The notes under the pieces are model-generated. The model ran no database searches. It had not been told where the DNA came from and saw only the letters and a list, made by a program, of their open reading frames with translations. A program made the translations under genes and the position numbers. A DNA stretch of 64,000 nucleotides, from the NCBI GenBank assembly GCA_963772675.1, contig CAVYYF010000012.1:186001-250000 (forward strand), read 5' to 3'. The stretch is from JAKAGZ01 sp963772675 (GTDB taxonomy: Bacteria; Bacteroidota; Ignavibacteria; Ignavibacteriales; Ignavibacteriaceae). Shown one piece after another: positions 53,293-62,577 of the stretch (within the stretch, counting starts at the first letter, position 1; each line of letters starts with the position of its first letter).

Positions 53293-54534
53293 TTACGTCA
53301 ACACCTGGTTTTTCCCGATTACTACAATTCCACTGTCAGTAACGGTAAATTTCTTTTTATCTCCTTCAAGGTCAAATCCGATTTCGTAACCTTCGGGAAC
53401 GGTTACATTTTTATCGATTATTGCTCTTCTAATTCTTGCGTGTCGCCCGATGTTGCAGCTATTCATTATGATGGAATCAGTCACGTACGAAAAGCTGTTC
53501 ACTTTAACGTTTGGACCTATTAATGATCTCTCAACCAGACCACCTGATACAATAGTTCCGTCGCAGATCAATGAGTTTAAAGTCCTACCGACTCGTTCAC
53601 CTTCGTGTGAAACAGTCTTGGCAGGCGGATATTGAAACTGGTAAGTTCTCATCGGCCAGTCAAAATCATAAAAATTAAATTCGGGAGAGACGCTAATCAG
53701 GTCCATGCTTGCTTCATAATAACTATCGATAGTTCCTATATCGCGCCAATAAGGTTTAGTCTTTTTGTTTTCATCTTCGAACTTATATGCTAAAACGTTC
53801 AATTTATTTTTTACCATGTATGGAATTACATCGTGTCCAAAATCATGAGGCTGTAACTTTTGATTTTCCATTTCAATTAGCACATCTCTTAATACATCGG
53901 CATTAAAAACATAAATTCCCATATTAACAAAAGAGTTTCCAGGTGAGTCAGGCAATTCAGGAGGGTTTTGTGGCTTTTCAATAAAAGACTGTACCCTATA
54001 TTTATCATCAACACCAACTATGCCAAACCTGCTTGCTTCATCTTTCGGAACCTGAATGCAGGATATAGACAGATCTACTTTTTGGTCAACGTGATATTGA
54101 AGCATTTTAAGGTAATCCATCTTGTAAATATGATCACCGCCTAGTATAAGTACCCACTTTACGCCCTTATTAGTTGAGAATAAATTAAGGTTTTGGTAGA
54201 TAGCATTTGCAGTACCGAGGTACCAGTCTTTAGTCATCTTCCTTTGAGGTGGTACTGAATAAATAAATTCTCCAAGCTCAGGGTTAAAAATACTCCATGC
54301 CTCAAAAATATGCTGGTTTAATGAATCCGATTTGTATTGAACGAGAATATAGATCTTGCGGAGACCCGAATTCAGGCAGTTGGAAAGAGCAAAATCAATA
54401 ATTCTATATTTTCCCCCGAAAGGTACAGCTGGCTTACTCCTGAGATCGGTAAGTGGTTGCAGTCTTTCGCCTTGTCCTCCGGCTAGAACCATAGTTATTG
54501 TGTCTCTTAGTATCGATGAACCAGGGAAAGTCAT
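53293..54534 (-). CDS. glgC: Glucose-1-phosphate adenylyltransferase
   Basis: Makes ADP-glucose from glucose-1-phosphate and ATP for glycogen. Signature: TMVLAGGQGERLQPLTDLRSKPAVPFGGKYRIIDFALSNCLNSGL near the start, WVLILGGDHIYKMDY, SFIEKP and YWRDIGTIDSYYEASMDL, then a left-handed beta-helix end (SLICDGTIVSGGLVERSLIGPNVKV, SIIMNSCNIGRHARI). The length of 413 is usual. No other glycogen gene is in the window. Confidence 0.96.
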   Translation of the reverse strand: MTFPGSSILRDTITMVLAGGQGERLQPLTDLRSKPAVPFGGKYRIIDFALSNCLNSGLRKIYILVQYKSDSLNQHIFEAWSIFNPELGEFIYSVPPQRKMTKDWYLGTANAIYQNLNLFSTNKGVKWVLILGGDHIYKMDYLKMLQYHVDQKVDLSISCIQVPKDEASRFGIVGVDDKYRVQSFIEKPQNPPELPDSPGNSFVNMGIYVFNADVLRDVLIEMENQKLQPHDFGHDVIPYMVKNKLNVLAYKFEDENKKTKPYWRDIGTIDSYYEASMDLISVSPEFNFYDFDWPMRTYQFQYPPAKTVSHEGERVGRTLNSLICDGTIVSGGLVERSLIGPNVKVNSFSYVTDSIIMNSCNIGRHARIRRAIIDKNVTVPEGYEIGFDLEGDKKKFTVTDSGIVVIGKNQVLT

Positions 54535-54816
54535 ACCTGCTCCTAAAAACTGAATAAAATATATCTATTTATTGTTTTATTGGCAACGATGTCTTCTGTG
54601 AAATAATTGTTAATTATTTTTGGTGACGTTTACTGTTTTATACGCGTTTTAAGACTGAAAGTTGCATTTAATATTTATTGAACGAAGTAAATAAATAAAG
54701 TATCTTTTTGTAGTTGATTAAAAGATTTATTCAATATAAAACCGTCATTTATAATTAATTGATTATACTATTTTGCATATCCAATTTCAACCCAGTGGAT
54801 TTGTGGTAATCTTCTT

Positions 54817-56466
54817 ATGAAAATGTTTCACTTTTGCAGTTTAGTTGTTTTTTTATTCTTAATAGCTTTTGTTTCCACTACTCAACCCGGACAAAAAATT
54901 AAATCTGGTGAAGAGAATACAAGAACCGGGTACATTTCTCCCAACCAATATGATATTGATATTTTGAATTATGTTCTCTCAATCGATCTTTACCCCGAAC
55001 AGAAATTATTGAAAGGAAATGCAACATTGACCGGGGTCATTACAAATAAAAAAATCTCCCGGTTTGATCTAAATTTTTATGATAACCTTGAAATAACAAG
55101 TGCCACAATTGATGGGGAGCCGGTTAAATATGAACGTAAAGCTACAAGTATCTCTTTCCCATTAAATGAAGTACTGAAAGATACTTTTAAATTAAATATT
55201 GTTTATGAAGGTACACCGAAAAAGGTCGGGCTTTCTTCCTTTGTATTTGGTGAAATAAACTCTCACTCGGTCGTTTACACTTTAAACGAACCTGAATATG
55301 CATCAACCTGGTTTCCGTGTGATGACAGACCTGATGATAAAGCTTTGCTCGATATAAAAATTACAAACGATACATCCCAGGTTTCTGTTTCAAACGGCAA
55401 GTTAATGGGAGTTACAACAGAAGGGAGCCGGAAAACATATTATTGGAAAACATTTTATCCAATATCGACATATCTTATTTGTCTTTATTCATCCGATTAT
55501 AAAGAGTTCGATGATAAATATGTTTCACAGGATAAGACTGATACGATGGTTATAAAATATTTTGCCTTTCCAAATCAGCTCGAAGATGCAAAAGTGGATT
55601 TCAGCAGCCACGTTAATATGATGAATTACTTCTCACAAACATTCGGTGAATATCCCTTCATAAAAGAAAAATACGGCGTTGCTGAATTTTTATGGCAGCT
55701 TGGTGCTGAGGAGCATCAAACTATAACCGGAATCGGTTCTATCTTTATTGGAGGCAAAAAACTTTTTAACGATATTTATGCACACGAGCTTTCACACCAG
55801 TGGTTTGGTGATGCAATAGGTTTAAAATCCTGGAAAGAAATCTGGCTGAATGAGGGCTTCGCTTCTTATTGTGAAGCTCTTTATGCAGAGCACGTTGGCG
55901 GACCAGGTGCATTACAATCAACAATGATGAGTAAATTTCATAGCCGGTTTTCCGACAAAATATATAATCCGGAAGATCTTTTTTCGCAAACTGTTTATGA
56001 TAAGGGGGCCTGGGTTTTACATATGCTTAGGTGGGAAATCGGAGATACCGCGTTCTTCATATCTATGAGAAACTATTTTAATACATATAAGTATAAAAAT
56101 GCGTCTATTGATGATTTCAAAAAAATATGTGAGAATGTTTCAGGCAAAGATCTAAATTATTTCTTCCGCCAATGGATATTTGAAGGTACCGGTATTATTA
56201 ATGAAGTATATAGTTGGAATGCTGATGAAGAAGGAAATGACTACAAACTGGAAATTAACCTTAACCAGTTACAGAACGGGTTTGATGATTATAAATTTAA
56301 TCTGGAGGCGGAAGTGAAATTAGAGGATAACTCAATACAATTCATTAAATTTGAAGTTAATAAAAGAGAGCAAACTACCGAATTCAAATTTCAGAAAAAG
56401 CCTATAGCCGTTATTTTTGACCCCCACAATTGGATTCTTGGGACATTTATTCAAGATAAAAATTGA
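54817..56466 (+). CDS. Exported M1-family zinc aminopeptidase
   Basis: A 549-residue metallopeptidase with a signal (MKMFHFCSLVVFLFLIAFVSTTQ). The N-terminal beta domain (LSIDLYPEQKLLKGNATLTG) is followed by the GAMEN-like GAEEHQTITG block and the zinc site HELSHQWFGDAIGLKSWKEIWLNEGFASY with HExxH near residue 322 and the third ligand Glu 19 residues later. A C-terminal extension (about 480-549) replaces the longer helical domain seen in full-size M1 enzymes. Probably trims peptides in the periplasm or outside the cell. A catalytic Tyr candidate is in FSQTVYDKGAWVL. Confidence 0.9.
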   Translation: MKMFHFCSLVVFLFLIAFVSTTQPGQKIKSGEENTRTGYISPNQYDIDILNYVLSIDLYPEQKLLKGNATLTGVITNKKISRFDLNFYDNLEITSATIDGEPVKYERKATSISFPLNEVLKDTFKLNIVYEGTPKKVGLSSFVFGEINSHSVVYTLNEPEYASTWFPCDDRPDDKALLDIKITNDTSQVSVSNGKLMGVTTEGSRKTYYWKTFYPISTYLICLYSSDYKEFDDKYVSQDKTDTMVIKYFAFPNQLEDAKVDFSSHVNMMNYFSQTFGEYPFIKEKYGVAEFLWQLGAEEHQTITGIGSIFIGGKKLFNDIYAHELSHQWFGDAIGLKSWKEIWLNEGFASYCEALYAEHVGGPGALQSTMMSKFHSRFSDKIYNPEDLFSQTVYDKGAWVLHMLRWEIGDTAFFISMRNYFNTYKYKNASIDDFKKICENVSGKDLNYFFRQWIFEGTGIINEVYSWNADEEGNDYKLEINLNQLQNGFDDYKFNLEAEVKLEDNSIQFIKFEVNKREQTTEFKFQKKPIAVIFDPHNWILGTFIQDKN

Positions 56467-56577
56467 TACAAGACTCTTGAAGCTGAGAATAATCCCGTTA
56501 AAAATCAGGGACTGACTTATTATCTTTTATTTGTGTTATTTATGAACTATTTTTTCCAAACAACATTTTAATTTTTA

Positions 56578-57303
56578 GTGAAAGACTCTTATCTTTTTAT
56601 CTCTGATATACATCTCGGACTTCAATCCGATGCTATTGAAAAAAGAAAGGAAAGACTTCTCGTAAAGTTTTTAGAATTTGCAAAGGAAAATGCTAAAGAA
56701 CTTTTTATAGTTGGCGATCTTTTTGATTATTGGTTCGAATATAAAAGAGTTTATCAAAAAGGATTTTTCAGAACCCTTACCGCTCTTCAGGATATAACCG
56801 AGAGCGGAATAAAAGTTCATTACTGGATAGGCAACCATGATTTTATGCACAGGAATTTTTTCAGCGATGAAATAGGTGCTGTTATGTACGATGACCCGGT
56901 TGAAATTAATCTTGACGGGAAGAAGTTTTTTATAGGTCATGGTGATGGTCTTGTAAAAAATGATGTCGGGTATCAAATTCTAAAAAAAATAATGCGGAAT
57001 AAATTCCTACAAGGCGTGTATTCCTGGATACACCCTGATATAGGAGTAAGCCTGGCAAGCGGCACGAGTAAAAAAAGCAGGGAATATACCAACCAGAAAG
57101 ATTACGGTGAAGAAGACGGTATGCTGGAAGCAGCAAAAGCAAAAATAGATGAAGGATTTGATTATGTATTATTCGGACATCTTCACAACAGGTGTTTTAT
57201 TAATTATAGAAACGGACATTACATTAATTTAGGCTGGTGGATTGATTCCCCTTGTTTCGGAATTTTTAAGAACAACAAATTTGAAATAGTAGATTGGACC
57301 TAA
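56578..57303 (+). CDS. lpxH: UDP-2,3-diacylglucosamine diphosphatase (LpxH)
   Basis: Splits UDP-2,3-diacylglucosamine to lipid X, the fourth step of lipid A synthesis. It begins with GTG (56578). Calcineurin-like metallophosphoesterase sites: FISDIHLGLQ (residues 8-15), VGDLFDYWF, WIGNHDFMHR near 86, and GHLHNR near residue 200. The length of 241 is typical. It is followed by the PBP1A-type gene after a single base, which suggests cotranscription of two envelope genes. Confidence 0.9.
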   Translation: MKDSYLFISDIHLGLQSDAIEKRKERLLVKFLEFAKENAKELFIVGDLFDYWFEYKRVYQKGFFRTLTALQDITESGIKVHYWIGNHDFMHRNFFSDEIGAVMYDDPVEINLDGKKFFIGHGDGLVKNDVGYQILKKIMRNKFLQGVYSWIHPDIGVSLASGTSKKSREYTNQKDYGEEDGMLEAAKAKIDEGFDYVLFGHLHNRCFINYRNGHYINLGWWIDSPCFGIFKNNKFEIVDWT

Positions 57304-57304
57304 A

Positions 57305-59578
57305 ATGGCAAAAAAGCGCGATGATGATTTAAAAGAATATTTCAGCAATCCTAAAAAAAGGAACAAGTACGGATTATCAAAATTAAGGTGGAAGCATAAG
57401 ATAATTATACTCGGCGTGTTTTTTATTGCCGCAGTAGGTTTTATCTATTATATAATATCAGGTCTTCCTTCACTGGAACAACTGGAAAATCCCAAGCCAC
57501 AACTTGCTTCAACAGTTTATTCTTCAGACGGGGAAGTGCTTGGCCAGTTTTACATTGAGAACAGGATAGAGACTCATCTTGATAGTCTACCAGACTATCT
57601 ACCAAATGCATTAATTTCAACTGAAGACAGAAAATTTTACACGCACTGGGGAGTAGACCTCGATCGTTTCGGAAAAGCGATGGTAAAAAACTTGCTTACA
57701 TTTTCGCACGAAGGAGCAAGCACAATAACACAGCAGTTGGCAAAAAACCTTTATAACCTGAAAAATAAAAATGAAAATGCTTTTGAGACCGTAACAAGAA
57801 AAATAAGAGAATGGATAACTGCAGTACAGATTGAAAAGACGTACACCAAAAAAGAAATTCTTCAACTTTATCTTAATGTTTCTTATTTCGGAAAAAGTGC
57901 TTATGGAATTGAATCTGCTGCCAGAGTTTATTTTGGAAAAACAGGCAAGGAATTGACTCTTCCCGAATCGGCTATGCTGATTGCTTTATTAAAATCATCA
58001 GCATATTACGACCCAGTTAGACATCCTGAAAATGCTTTAGCAAGAAGAAACCTTGTAATGTATAATATGGTAGTCAATGGAATGCTTGGTAAGGAAGATT
58101 ACGAGAAATTAAAAGAGAAACCGATTGTACTGGCGTCCGAGAAAGTTGGTGGTCACTCAAGTATTGCTCCGCATTTTATGGAATATGTTCGTCAGAAAAT
58201 GGAAACTATGGCCGATAAATACGGATACGATCTTTATCGTGATGGACTGAATATTTATACTACACTTGACTCAAGGATGCAGAAAATTGCAAACAAGGCT
58301 GCTGCAGATCATCTAAAGGAATACCAGGCTTTGTTTGATAAAAAATGGAAATGGAGTAAGAACAGGGATCTGTTAACAAGCATTCTCGACAGGGATATTA
58401 AAGGTTCGGAGGAGTATAAAGCAGCAACTACACCTGAAGAGAGAGCCAGCATATATAACAAACTAAAAATTGATAAAGATTTTATCAATAAAGAAGAAGA
58501 AAATGCTACACGAATCCAGGCTGGATTTGTGGCTCTCGATCCTCATACCGGACAGATAAAAGCAATGGTGGGCGGCGAGAACCAGGATTTTGGAAGAGGA
58601 TTGAATCATGCCACAGGAATAAGAAGACAATCGGGTTCAGCATTTAAACCATTTGTTTACACAGTTGCAATCGATAACGGATATTTTCCTGCATACACTT
58701 TGCTTAACCAGAGATTTGATTATAACGGGTGGTCACCGGAAAATTTTTCACAAGATGAATACGGTGGTTATACTACCCTACGGTATGCGCTTGCGCATTC
58801 GCTCAATGTGATTGCAGGAAGGATGACCATTGGAGATAACCCGATAGCACCACCAAGTCAAGTTGTTAAGTATGCAAAGAACATGGGAATTGAATCGCCG
58901 CTTGGTCCTTATCCTTCTATTGCACTCGGAACATCTGAAGTTACTCCTCTTGAAATGACCTCAGCTTATGGGACACTTGCAAACAAGGGAGTTCATGTTT
59001 CACCGATTGCAATTTTAAAAATTGAAGATAAGAACGGAATAGTAATCGATCAGTTTGTTCCGGAATATAAAGAAGCTATTTCTCAGCAGACAGCATCTAT
59101 CATTACCAATATGCTGCAGGATGTTATTGAAACAGGAACAGGTTTAGGTGTAAGGCGTTATTTCCAGTACCCCGCAGCAGGAAAGACAGGAACTACACAG
59201 GATTTTGCCGATGCCTGGTTCGTAGGCTATACTCCCGAATTATCAGCAGGCGTGTGGGTAGGTTTTGATGATCATAGGGTTAAATTTACAGCTGAGTACG
59301 GGCAGGGTGCAAAAGCTGCTTTGCCTATATGGGCAATGTTTATGGAAGAGGTTTATAAAGAACTAAATCTTCCCGTAGAGTATTTTGAACTTGCTCCGGG
59401 AGTTATAAGTGCACAGTTTTGCCAGGAAACAATGGATCAGGGTGATACAAGGCTGGCTACACCTTATTGTCCTGTTGTTGTTACAGATATTATCAATTCT
59501 AAAAATCTACCGCGTCAATGTGAAATACACACTGGCGGGAAAATTAAAGAGGAAAAGAAAGGGGATACGGGATGGTAA
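57305..59578 (+). CDS. Penicillin-binding protein 1A-type bifunctional peptidoglycan synthase
   Basis: A 757-residue class A penicillin-binding protein, which polymerises glycan strands and cross-links them. A membrane anchor is at about residues 31-52 (IIILGVFFIAAVGFIYYII). The transglycosylase has STEDRKFYTHWGVD, GASTITQQLAKNLY and QIEKTYTKKEILQLYLNVSYFG. The transpeptidase has SxxK in RRQSGSAFKPFVY near residue 444, SxN in HSLNVIAGR near 500, and KTG in AAGKTGTTQDFADAWFVGYTP near 625. Signature blocks are complete, so it should be active. It follows lpxH by 1 base. Confidence 0.95.
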   Translation: MAKKRDDDLKEYFSNPKKRNKYGLSKLRWKHKIIILGVFFIAAVGFIYYIISGLPSLEQLENPKPQLASTVYSSDGEVLGQFYIENRIETHLDSLPDYLPNALISTEDRKFYTHWGVDLDRFGKAMVKNLLTFSHEGASTITQQLAKNLYNLKNKNENAFETVTRKIREWITAVQIEKTYTKKEILQLYLNVSYFGKSAYGIESAARVYFGKTGKELTLPESAMLIALLKSSAYYDPVRHPENALARRNLVMYNMVVNGMLGKEDYEKLKEKPIVLASEKVGGHSSIAPHFMEYVRQKMETMADKYGYDLYRDGLNIYTTLDSRMQKIANKAAADHLKEYQALFDKKWKWSKNRDLLTSILDRDIKGSEEYKAATTPEERASIYNKLKIDKDFINKEEENATRIQAGFVALDPHTGQIKAMVGGENQDFGRGLNHATGIRRQSGSAFKPFVYTVAIDNGYFPAYTLLNQRFDYNGWSPENFSQDEYGGYTTLRYALAHSLNVIAGRMTIGDNPIAPPSQVVKYAKNMGIESPLGPYPSIALGTSEVTPLEMTSAYGTLANKGVHVSPIAILKIEDKNGIVIDQFVPEYKEAISQQTASIITNMLQDVIETGTGLGVRRYFQYPAAGKTGTTQDFADAWFVGYTPELSAGVWVGFDDHRVKFTAEYGQGAKAALPIWAMFMEEVYKELNLPVEYFELAPGVISAQFCQETMDQGDTRLATPYCPVVVTDIINSKNLPRQCEIHTGGKIKEEKKGDTGW

Positions 59579-59690
59579 ATTTGTAATTTTTAATGCTGGG
59601 TCTGTCTACCGACAAGCAGGTTTTGAATTTTTAATAAGCAAAGTGCAAAAAGATTTTTTTAATTGTAAATTTGTCTTTAAAAATTTTGCT

Positions 59691-59774
59691 GCCCGGATGG
59701 TGAAATTGGTAGACACGCTAGGTTCAGGGTCTAGTCCAAGTAATTGGGTGGGGGTTCGAGTCCCCCTTCGGGCA
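59691..59774 (+). tRNA. tRNA-Leu (anticodon CAG)
   Basis: An 84-nt class II tRNA. The acceptor arms GCCCGGA (59691-59697) and TTCGGGC (59767-59773) pair with one G-T wobble. The D-arm begins TGGTGAAATTGGTAGACA, the anticodon loop is TTCAGGG with CAG, there is a long variable arm (CCAAGTAATTGGG), and the T-arm is GGGGGTTCGAGTCCCCC. CCA is not encoded. It lies 112 bases after the penicillin-binding protein gene. Confidence 0.95.
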
Positions 59775-59940
59775 CAAGTAAAATCTCCCCACCATGTGAA
59801 GTTTGTACTAAAAGCTTGCTCATTCTTGTCTGACTATAATACTTATGCTGGGGGCAGATTTTAATTCGGAATATGAAAAGATGGGAGTATAGGTCGTATA
59901 TTATCTTCGTTATTTATTTATTTATTGGGGAAGCTTACTA

Positions 59941-60345
59941 ATGAATACTGGTAATGATAAATATAAAACATCGATCGATTTTGAAGTTAAGACTTATGAA
60001 ATAGATGTTGCAGGGCACGTAAACAATATTGTTTATGTTAAATGGCTAGAAGATTTAAGGATCAAACTTTTTTCACAACTGCTTCCCTTGGAAAATTTGG
60101 TTAACGAGAAACTCTATCCGGTAGTTACTTCGACTATCATTAATTATAAAAGACAACTAAAATTTGGTGATAAACCTTGCGGAACAATGCATATTGATTT
60201 TGTAAAACATGGCTTGCTGAATTTAAAATTCAGCATTGTAAATAATAAAAATATTAGTGCCTATGGTGAACAGAAATGTGTGATAATGAATACGGAGACC
60301 GGTTTAATGAATAAAGAAAAATTAAAATATGTTTTTGATGTTTAA
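59941..60345 (+). CDS. Hotdog-fold acyl-CoA thioesterase (4HBT type)
   Basis: A 134-residue cytoplasmic protein of the hotdog fold. The pattern VKTYEIDVAGHVNNIVYVKWLEDLRIKLF is the 4-hydroxybenzoyl-CoA thioesterase-like start (DxxGHVNNxxY, with Asp as the presumed catalytic residue), and the middle strand VVTSTIINYKRQLKFGDK follows. Substrate unknown. It is followed 10 bases later by the ACT-domain gene, which makes an operon likely. Confidence 0.85.
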   Translation: MNTGNDKYKTSIDFEVKTYEIDVAGHVNNIVYVKWLEDLRIKLFSQLLPLENLVNEKLYPVVTSTIINYKRQLKFGDKPCGTMHIDFVKHGLLNLKFSIVNNKNISAYGEQKCVIMNTETGLMNKEKLKYVFDV

Positions 60346-60355
60346 CAACTAATTT

Positions 60356-60742
60356 ATGGAAGAGACAAGGCTTTCACTATCAATAATGCCTAAGAGATTA
60401 GCAGTTTGTCGTTTGGAGAAAAACACCCCTATTCCTTCCTGGGCAACAGATGATACATTTTTTTCTATCAGCAGAACAGATAATGAATTATCAATCGTTT
60501 GCCCGGAAAATAGAGTTCCGAATAATATTGAAGTAGAAAAAAACTGGCGGACAATTAAAGTATTGGGGCCATTAGATTTTTCGTTGACCGGTATCCTCGC
60601 TTCTATAGCAAATGCCTTGTCAGAGGCAAAGATAAGCATTTTTGCTATTTCAACTTTTGACACCGATTATATACTTGTAAAAAACAAAAACCTTGAAAGG
60701 GCCATAAAGGTTCTAAGTACGTTTTGCAATGTTCAGCGTTAA
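60356..60742 (+). CDS. ACT-domain protein
   Basis: A 128-residue protein with two ACT-like halves: SIMPKRLAVCRLEKNTPIPSW...FFSISRTDNELSIVCPEN and KVLGPLDFSLTGILASIANALSEAKISIFAISTFDTDYILVKNKNLERAIKVL. The second half is the typical amino-acid-binding pattern, with the LTGILAS loop for ligand binding. Such ACT/CASTOR-like proteins sense amino acids; the ligand here is unknown. Length and end fit the family. Confidence 0.8.
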   Translation: MEETRLSLSIMPKRLAVCRLEKNTPIPSWATDDTFFSISRTDNELSIVCPENRVPNNIEVEKNWRTIKVLGPLDFSLTGILASIANALSEAKISIFAISTFDTDYILVKNKNLERAIKVLSTFCNVQR

Positions 60743-60983
60743 ATATTATAATTAATTAAAGAAACTTTCAAAAGGTTTCCATAGAATTTGATGTAAAAGA
60801 GCTTCCGCTAAAGTTATGTGCAAAATTTGCACTCATGTCGCAATTTGTGTCATTTCTATTAAAAGATGCAAAAATTCCCTGCAAATACTTAAGGTTATCA
60901 CGACTATTTCTCAAAATTCGCTGGCCTGAAAATGGCTCTATTAGATGATTAATTAGCAATCAAATTTATACGGAGTGATCAAA

Positions 60984-61793
60984 ATGAAAGTGATGATCTA
61001 TAAATTATTTATTTTGTTGGGAATTTCAGTATTCTTCCTTGGCTGTTCAAAATCAGATAACCCGACTTCCCCTGCAGGCAGCACTGGGATTTTGAAGATT
61101 ACAATGATTGATAGTCCAGCTAATTTTTCGCAGGTTAATATTGTTGTAGACAGTGTGCAGGCACATATATCAACCAGCGGCAGCACAGGCGGATGGTATA
61201 CCTTAAACAATGTACCGGCTACTTATGATTTATTGACTCTTGTAAATGGCGCTAATGCTGTTATAGGACAGGATACTCTACCGGCAGGAAACTATTCACA
61301 AATCAGGTTATATATCGGTACAGGAAGTAACATAGTCTTAAATAGTCAGACGCATGCTCTGACAACACCAAGCGGAAGCCAGAGCGGGATAAAGCTTAAT
61401 GTACATGCAACAATACAAGCTGGGATGACTTACAATCTTACTATTGACTTTGATGCAAACCAATCAATTGTAGTAACCGGAGCCCCAATAAATCCCAAAT
61501 ATATCCTTAAACCTGTTATTAGAACGGCAGCTACAGCTACAACAGGAATAATCTCCGGTGTTGTTTCACCTGATACGGTATCTGCAAGTGTTTGGGCAAT
61601 TACAGGGATTGATTCAAGCTCTACTTCTACTGATGCAAGCGGCGGGTTTAAATTGTATTATTTAAATCCTGATACTTACCAGGTATTCATTGCTCCAAAA
61701 GATAATGCCTACCTTGATACTACTATTTCAAATGTAACTGTTACAGCTTCCAATACTACTGCCCTAGGTACAGTAATTCTTACTCATAAATAA
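60984..61793 (+). CDS. DUF4382-type lipoprotein
   Basis: An approximately 269-residue lipoprotein: MKVMIYKLFILLGISVFFLGC with the Cys at about residue 21 and SKSDNPTSP next. DUF4382 pattern: GILKITMIDSPANFSQVNIVVDSVQAHISTSGSTGGWYTLNN, then LTLVNGANAVIGQDTLPAGNYSQIRLYI. A C-terminal beta-sandwich (ISGVVSPDTVSASVWAITG, SGGFKLYYLNPDTYQVFIAPKDNAYLD) resembles carboxypeptidase-regulatory domains. The ATG at 60984 has a GGAG site at 60972-60975; an upstream GTG at 60975 is less likely. A terminator follows. Confidence 0.85.
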   Translation: MKVMIYKLFILLGISVFFLGCSKSDNPTSPAGSTGILKITMIDSPANFSQVNIVVDSVQAHISTSGSTGGWYTLNNVPATYDLLTLVNGANAVIGQDTLPAGNYSQIRLYIGTGSNIVLNSQTHALTTPSGSQSGIKLNVHATIQAGMTYNLTIDFDANQSIVVTGAPINPKYILKPVIRTAATATTGIISGVVSPDTVSASVWAITGIDSSSTSTDASGGFKLYYLNPDTYQVFIAPKDNAYLDTTISNVTVTASNTTALGTVILTHK

Positions 61794-61815
61794 TTTTGAA
61801 ATTTAAAGAGAACTG

Positions 61816-61850
61816 AAAAGGCTTGAGATAAAAATCAAGCCTTTTTCTTT
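61816..61850 (+). terminator. Rho-independent terminator after the DUF4382 gene
   Basis: AAAAGGCTTGA (61816-61826) pairs with TCAAGCCTTTT (61835-61845) around an 8-base loop, followed by a T-rich tract to 61850. It lies 23 bases after the DUF4382 stop on the plus strand. Confidence 0.85.
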
Positions 61851-62193
61851 TAAAAGCAATCGGCTAAATGAATTATTGTGTAAATAAAAGGGGGGCATTT
61901 TAGTCAATTTTTACTATCCGGCTCATTTTTTATCAACAGTGGATCTGTCGAAATATCAAACAGGGAATGCAAAGAGGTTTATTTTCTGTAATTTCTTCAT
62001 TTTTAAGCGTTTATAGATTAGGAAATTTTATTAAAAAAACCAAAATATTATCACTTGTTTCGGGAACTTATTTTTTCCCGGCTGTGTTCGGACATATGCA
62101 ATCCTGATATTCCTATTCTTATTATTCTTATTCTTGGATTGCGATATTGCTTATTTCATTTCAAAAAGTCGTGAGTAAATAATAAGCAAATAT
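61851..62193. other. Non-coding stretch before a structured element
   Basis: A gene-free AT-rich stretch. Near its right side are two hairpin-like pairs: CGGGAA/TTCCCG (about 62061-62080) and GCAATCC (62098-62104) with GGATTGC (62136-62142), separated by a tandem of TTATTC-like units. It may belong to the same transcript as the structured element at 62194-62275. No frame here looks coding. Confidence 0.5.
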
Positions 62194-62275
62194 ACTGTAG
62201 TCTCAAGGTTCTCCCCTGCCTTGAGATATTAATACAGTAAAGCCGGGCATTCCCCCTATGTCCGGCTTTTTTTTA
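62194..62275 (+). ncRNA. Candidate structured RNA ending in a strong terminator
   Basis: Arms ACTGTA (62194-62199) and TACAGT (62233-62238) enclose a second stem TCTCAAGG (62201-62208)/CCTTGAGA (62219-62226). Immediately after is a terminator hairpin: AAAGCCGGGCA (62239-62249) with TGTCCGGCTTT (62259-62269) and a T-tract to 62275. The start of the transcript is unknown and may lie upstream (GGACATA near 62090 could also pair with TATGTCC near 62258). Not matched to a known family by eye. Confidence 0.45.
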
Positions 62276-62577
62276 TTTCCTGCCCCTGATGAGAATACAG
62301 TCCGGTCTACTGTCGAACGGGTAGGTCTGGTTACGCTAAACTTTAGGTGAAAGTCTTCAAACTTGATGACGAAATATATTTGCACATTTCAAATTTCATT
62401 GCGTGAATTATAAAAAAATAAAGGCTTATTTAAATATTTTTGTTTAATTTATTTGTGGTAATGATAAAGCTTACAGCAAAGCGCAGCTAAATCTCGTAGA
62501 CATATCCAGGCTGCCTTACCGGTAAAACAGGAAAAAAATTAATTACTTTCTCAATAATTAAATAAGAGGAGTTAATT
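62276..62577. other. Non-coding gap before the Yip1-type gene
   Basis: About 300 bases without a coding frame, repeat or strong hairpin. It ends with the clear ribosome-binding site AGAGGAG (about 62566-62572) seven bases before the ATG of the Yip1-family gene, so it probably carries that gene's promoter and leader. Confidence 0.5.

Noticed and set aside
59409..59864. Plus-strand frame crossing the end of the penicillin-binding protein gene and the tRNA
   Set aside because: It reads through tRNA-Leu and part of a real gene in another frame; it is a shadow.
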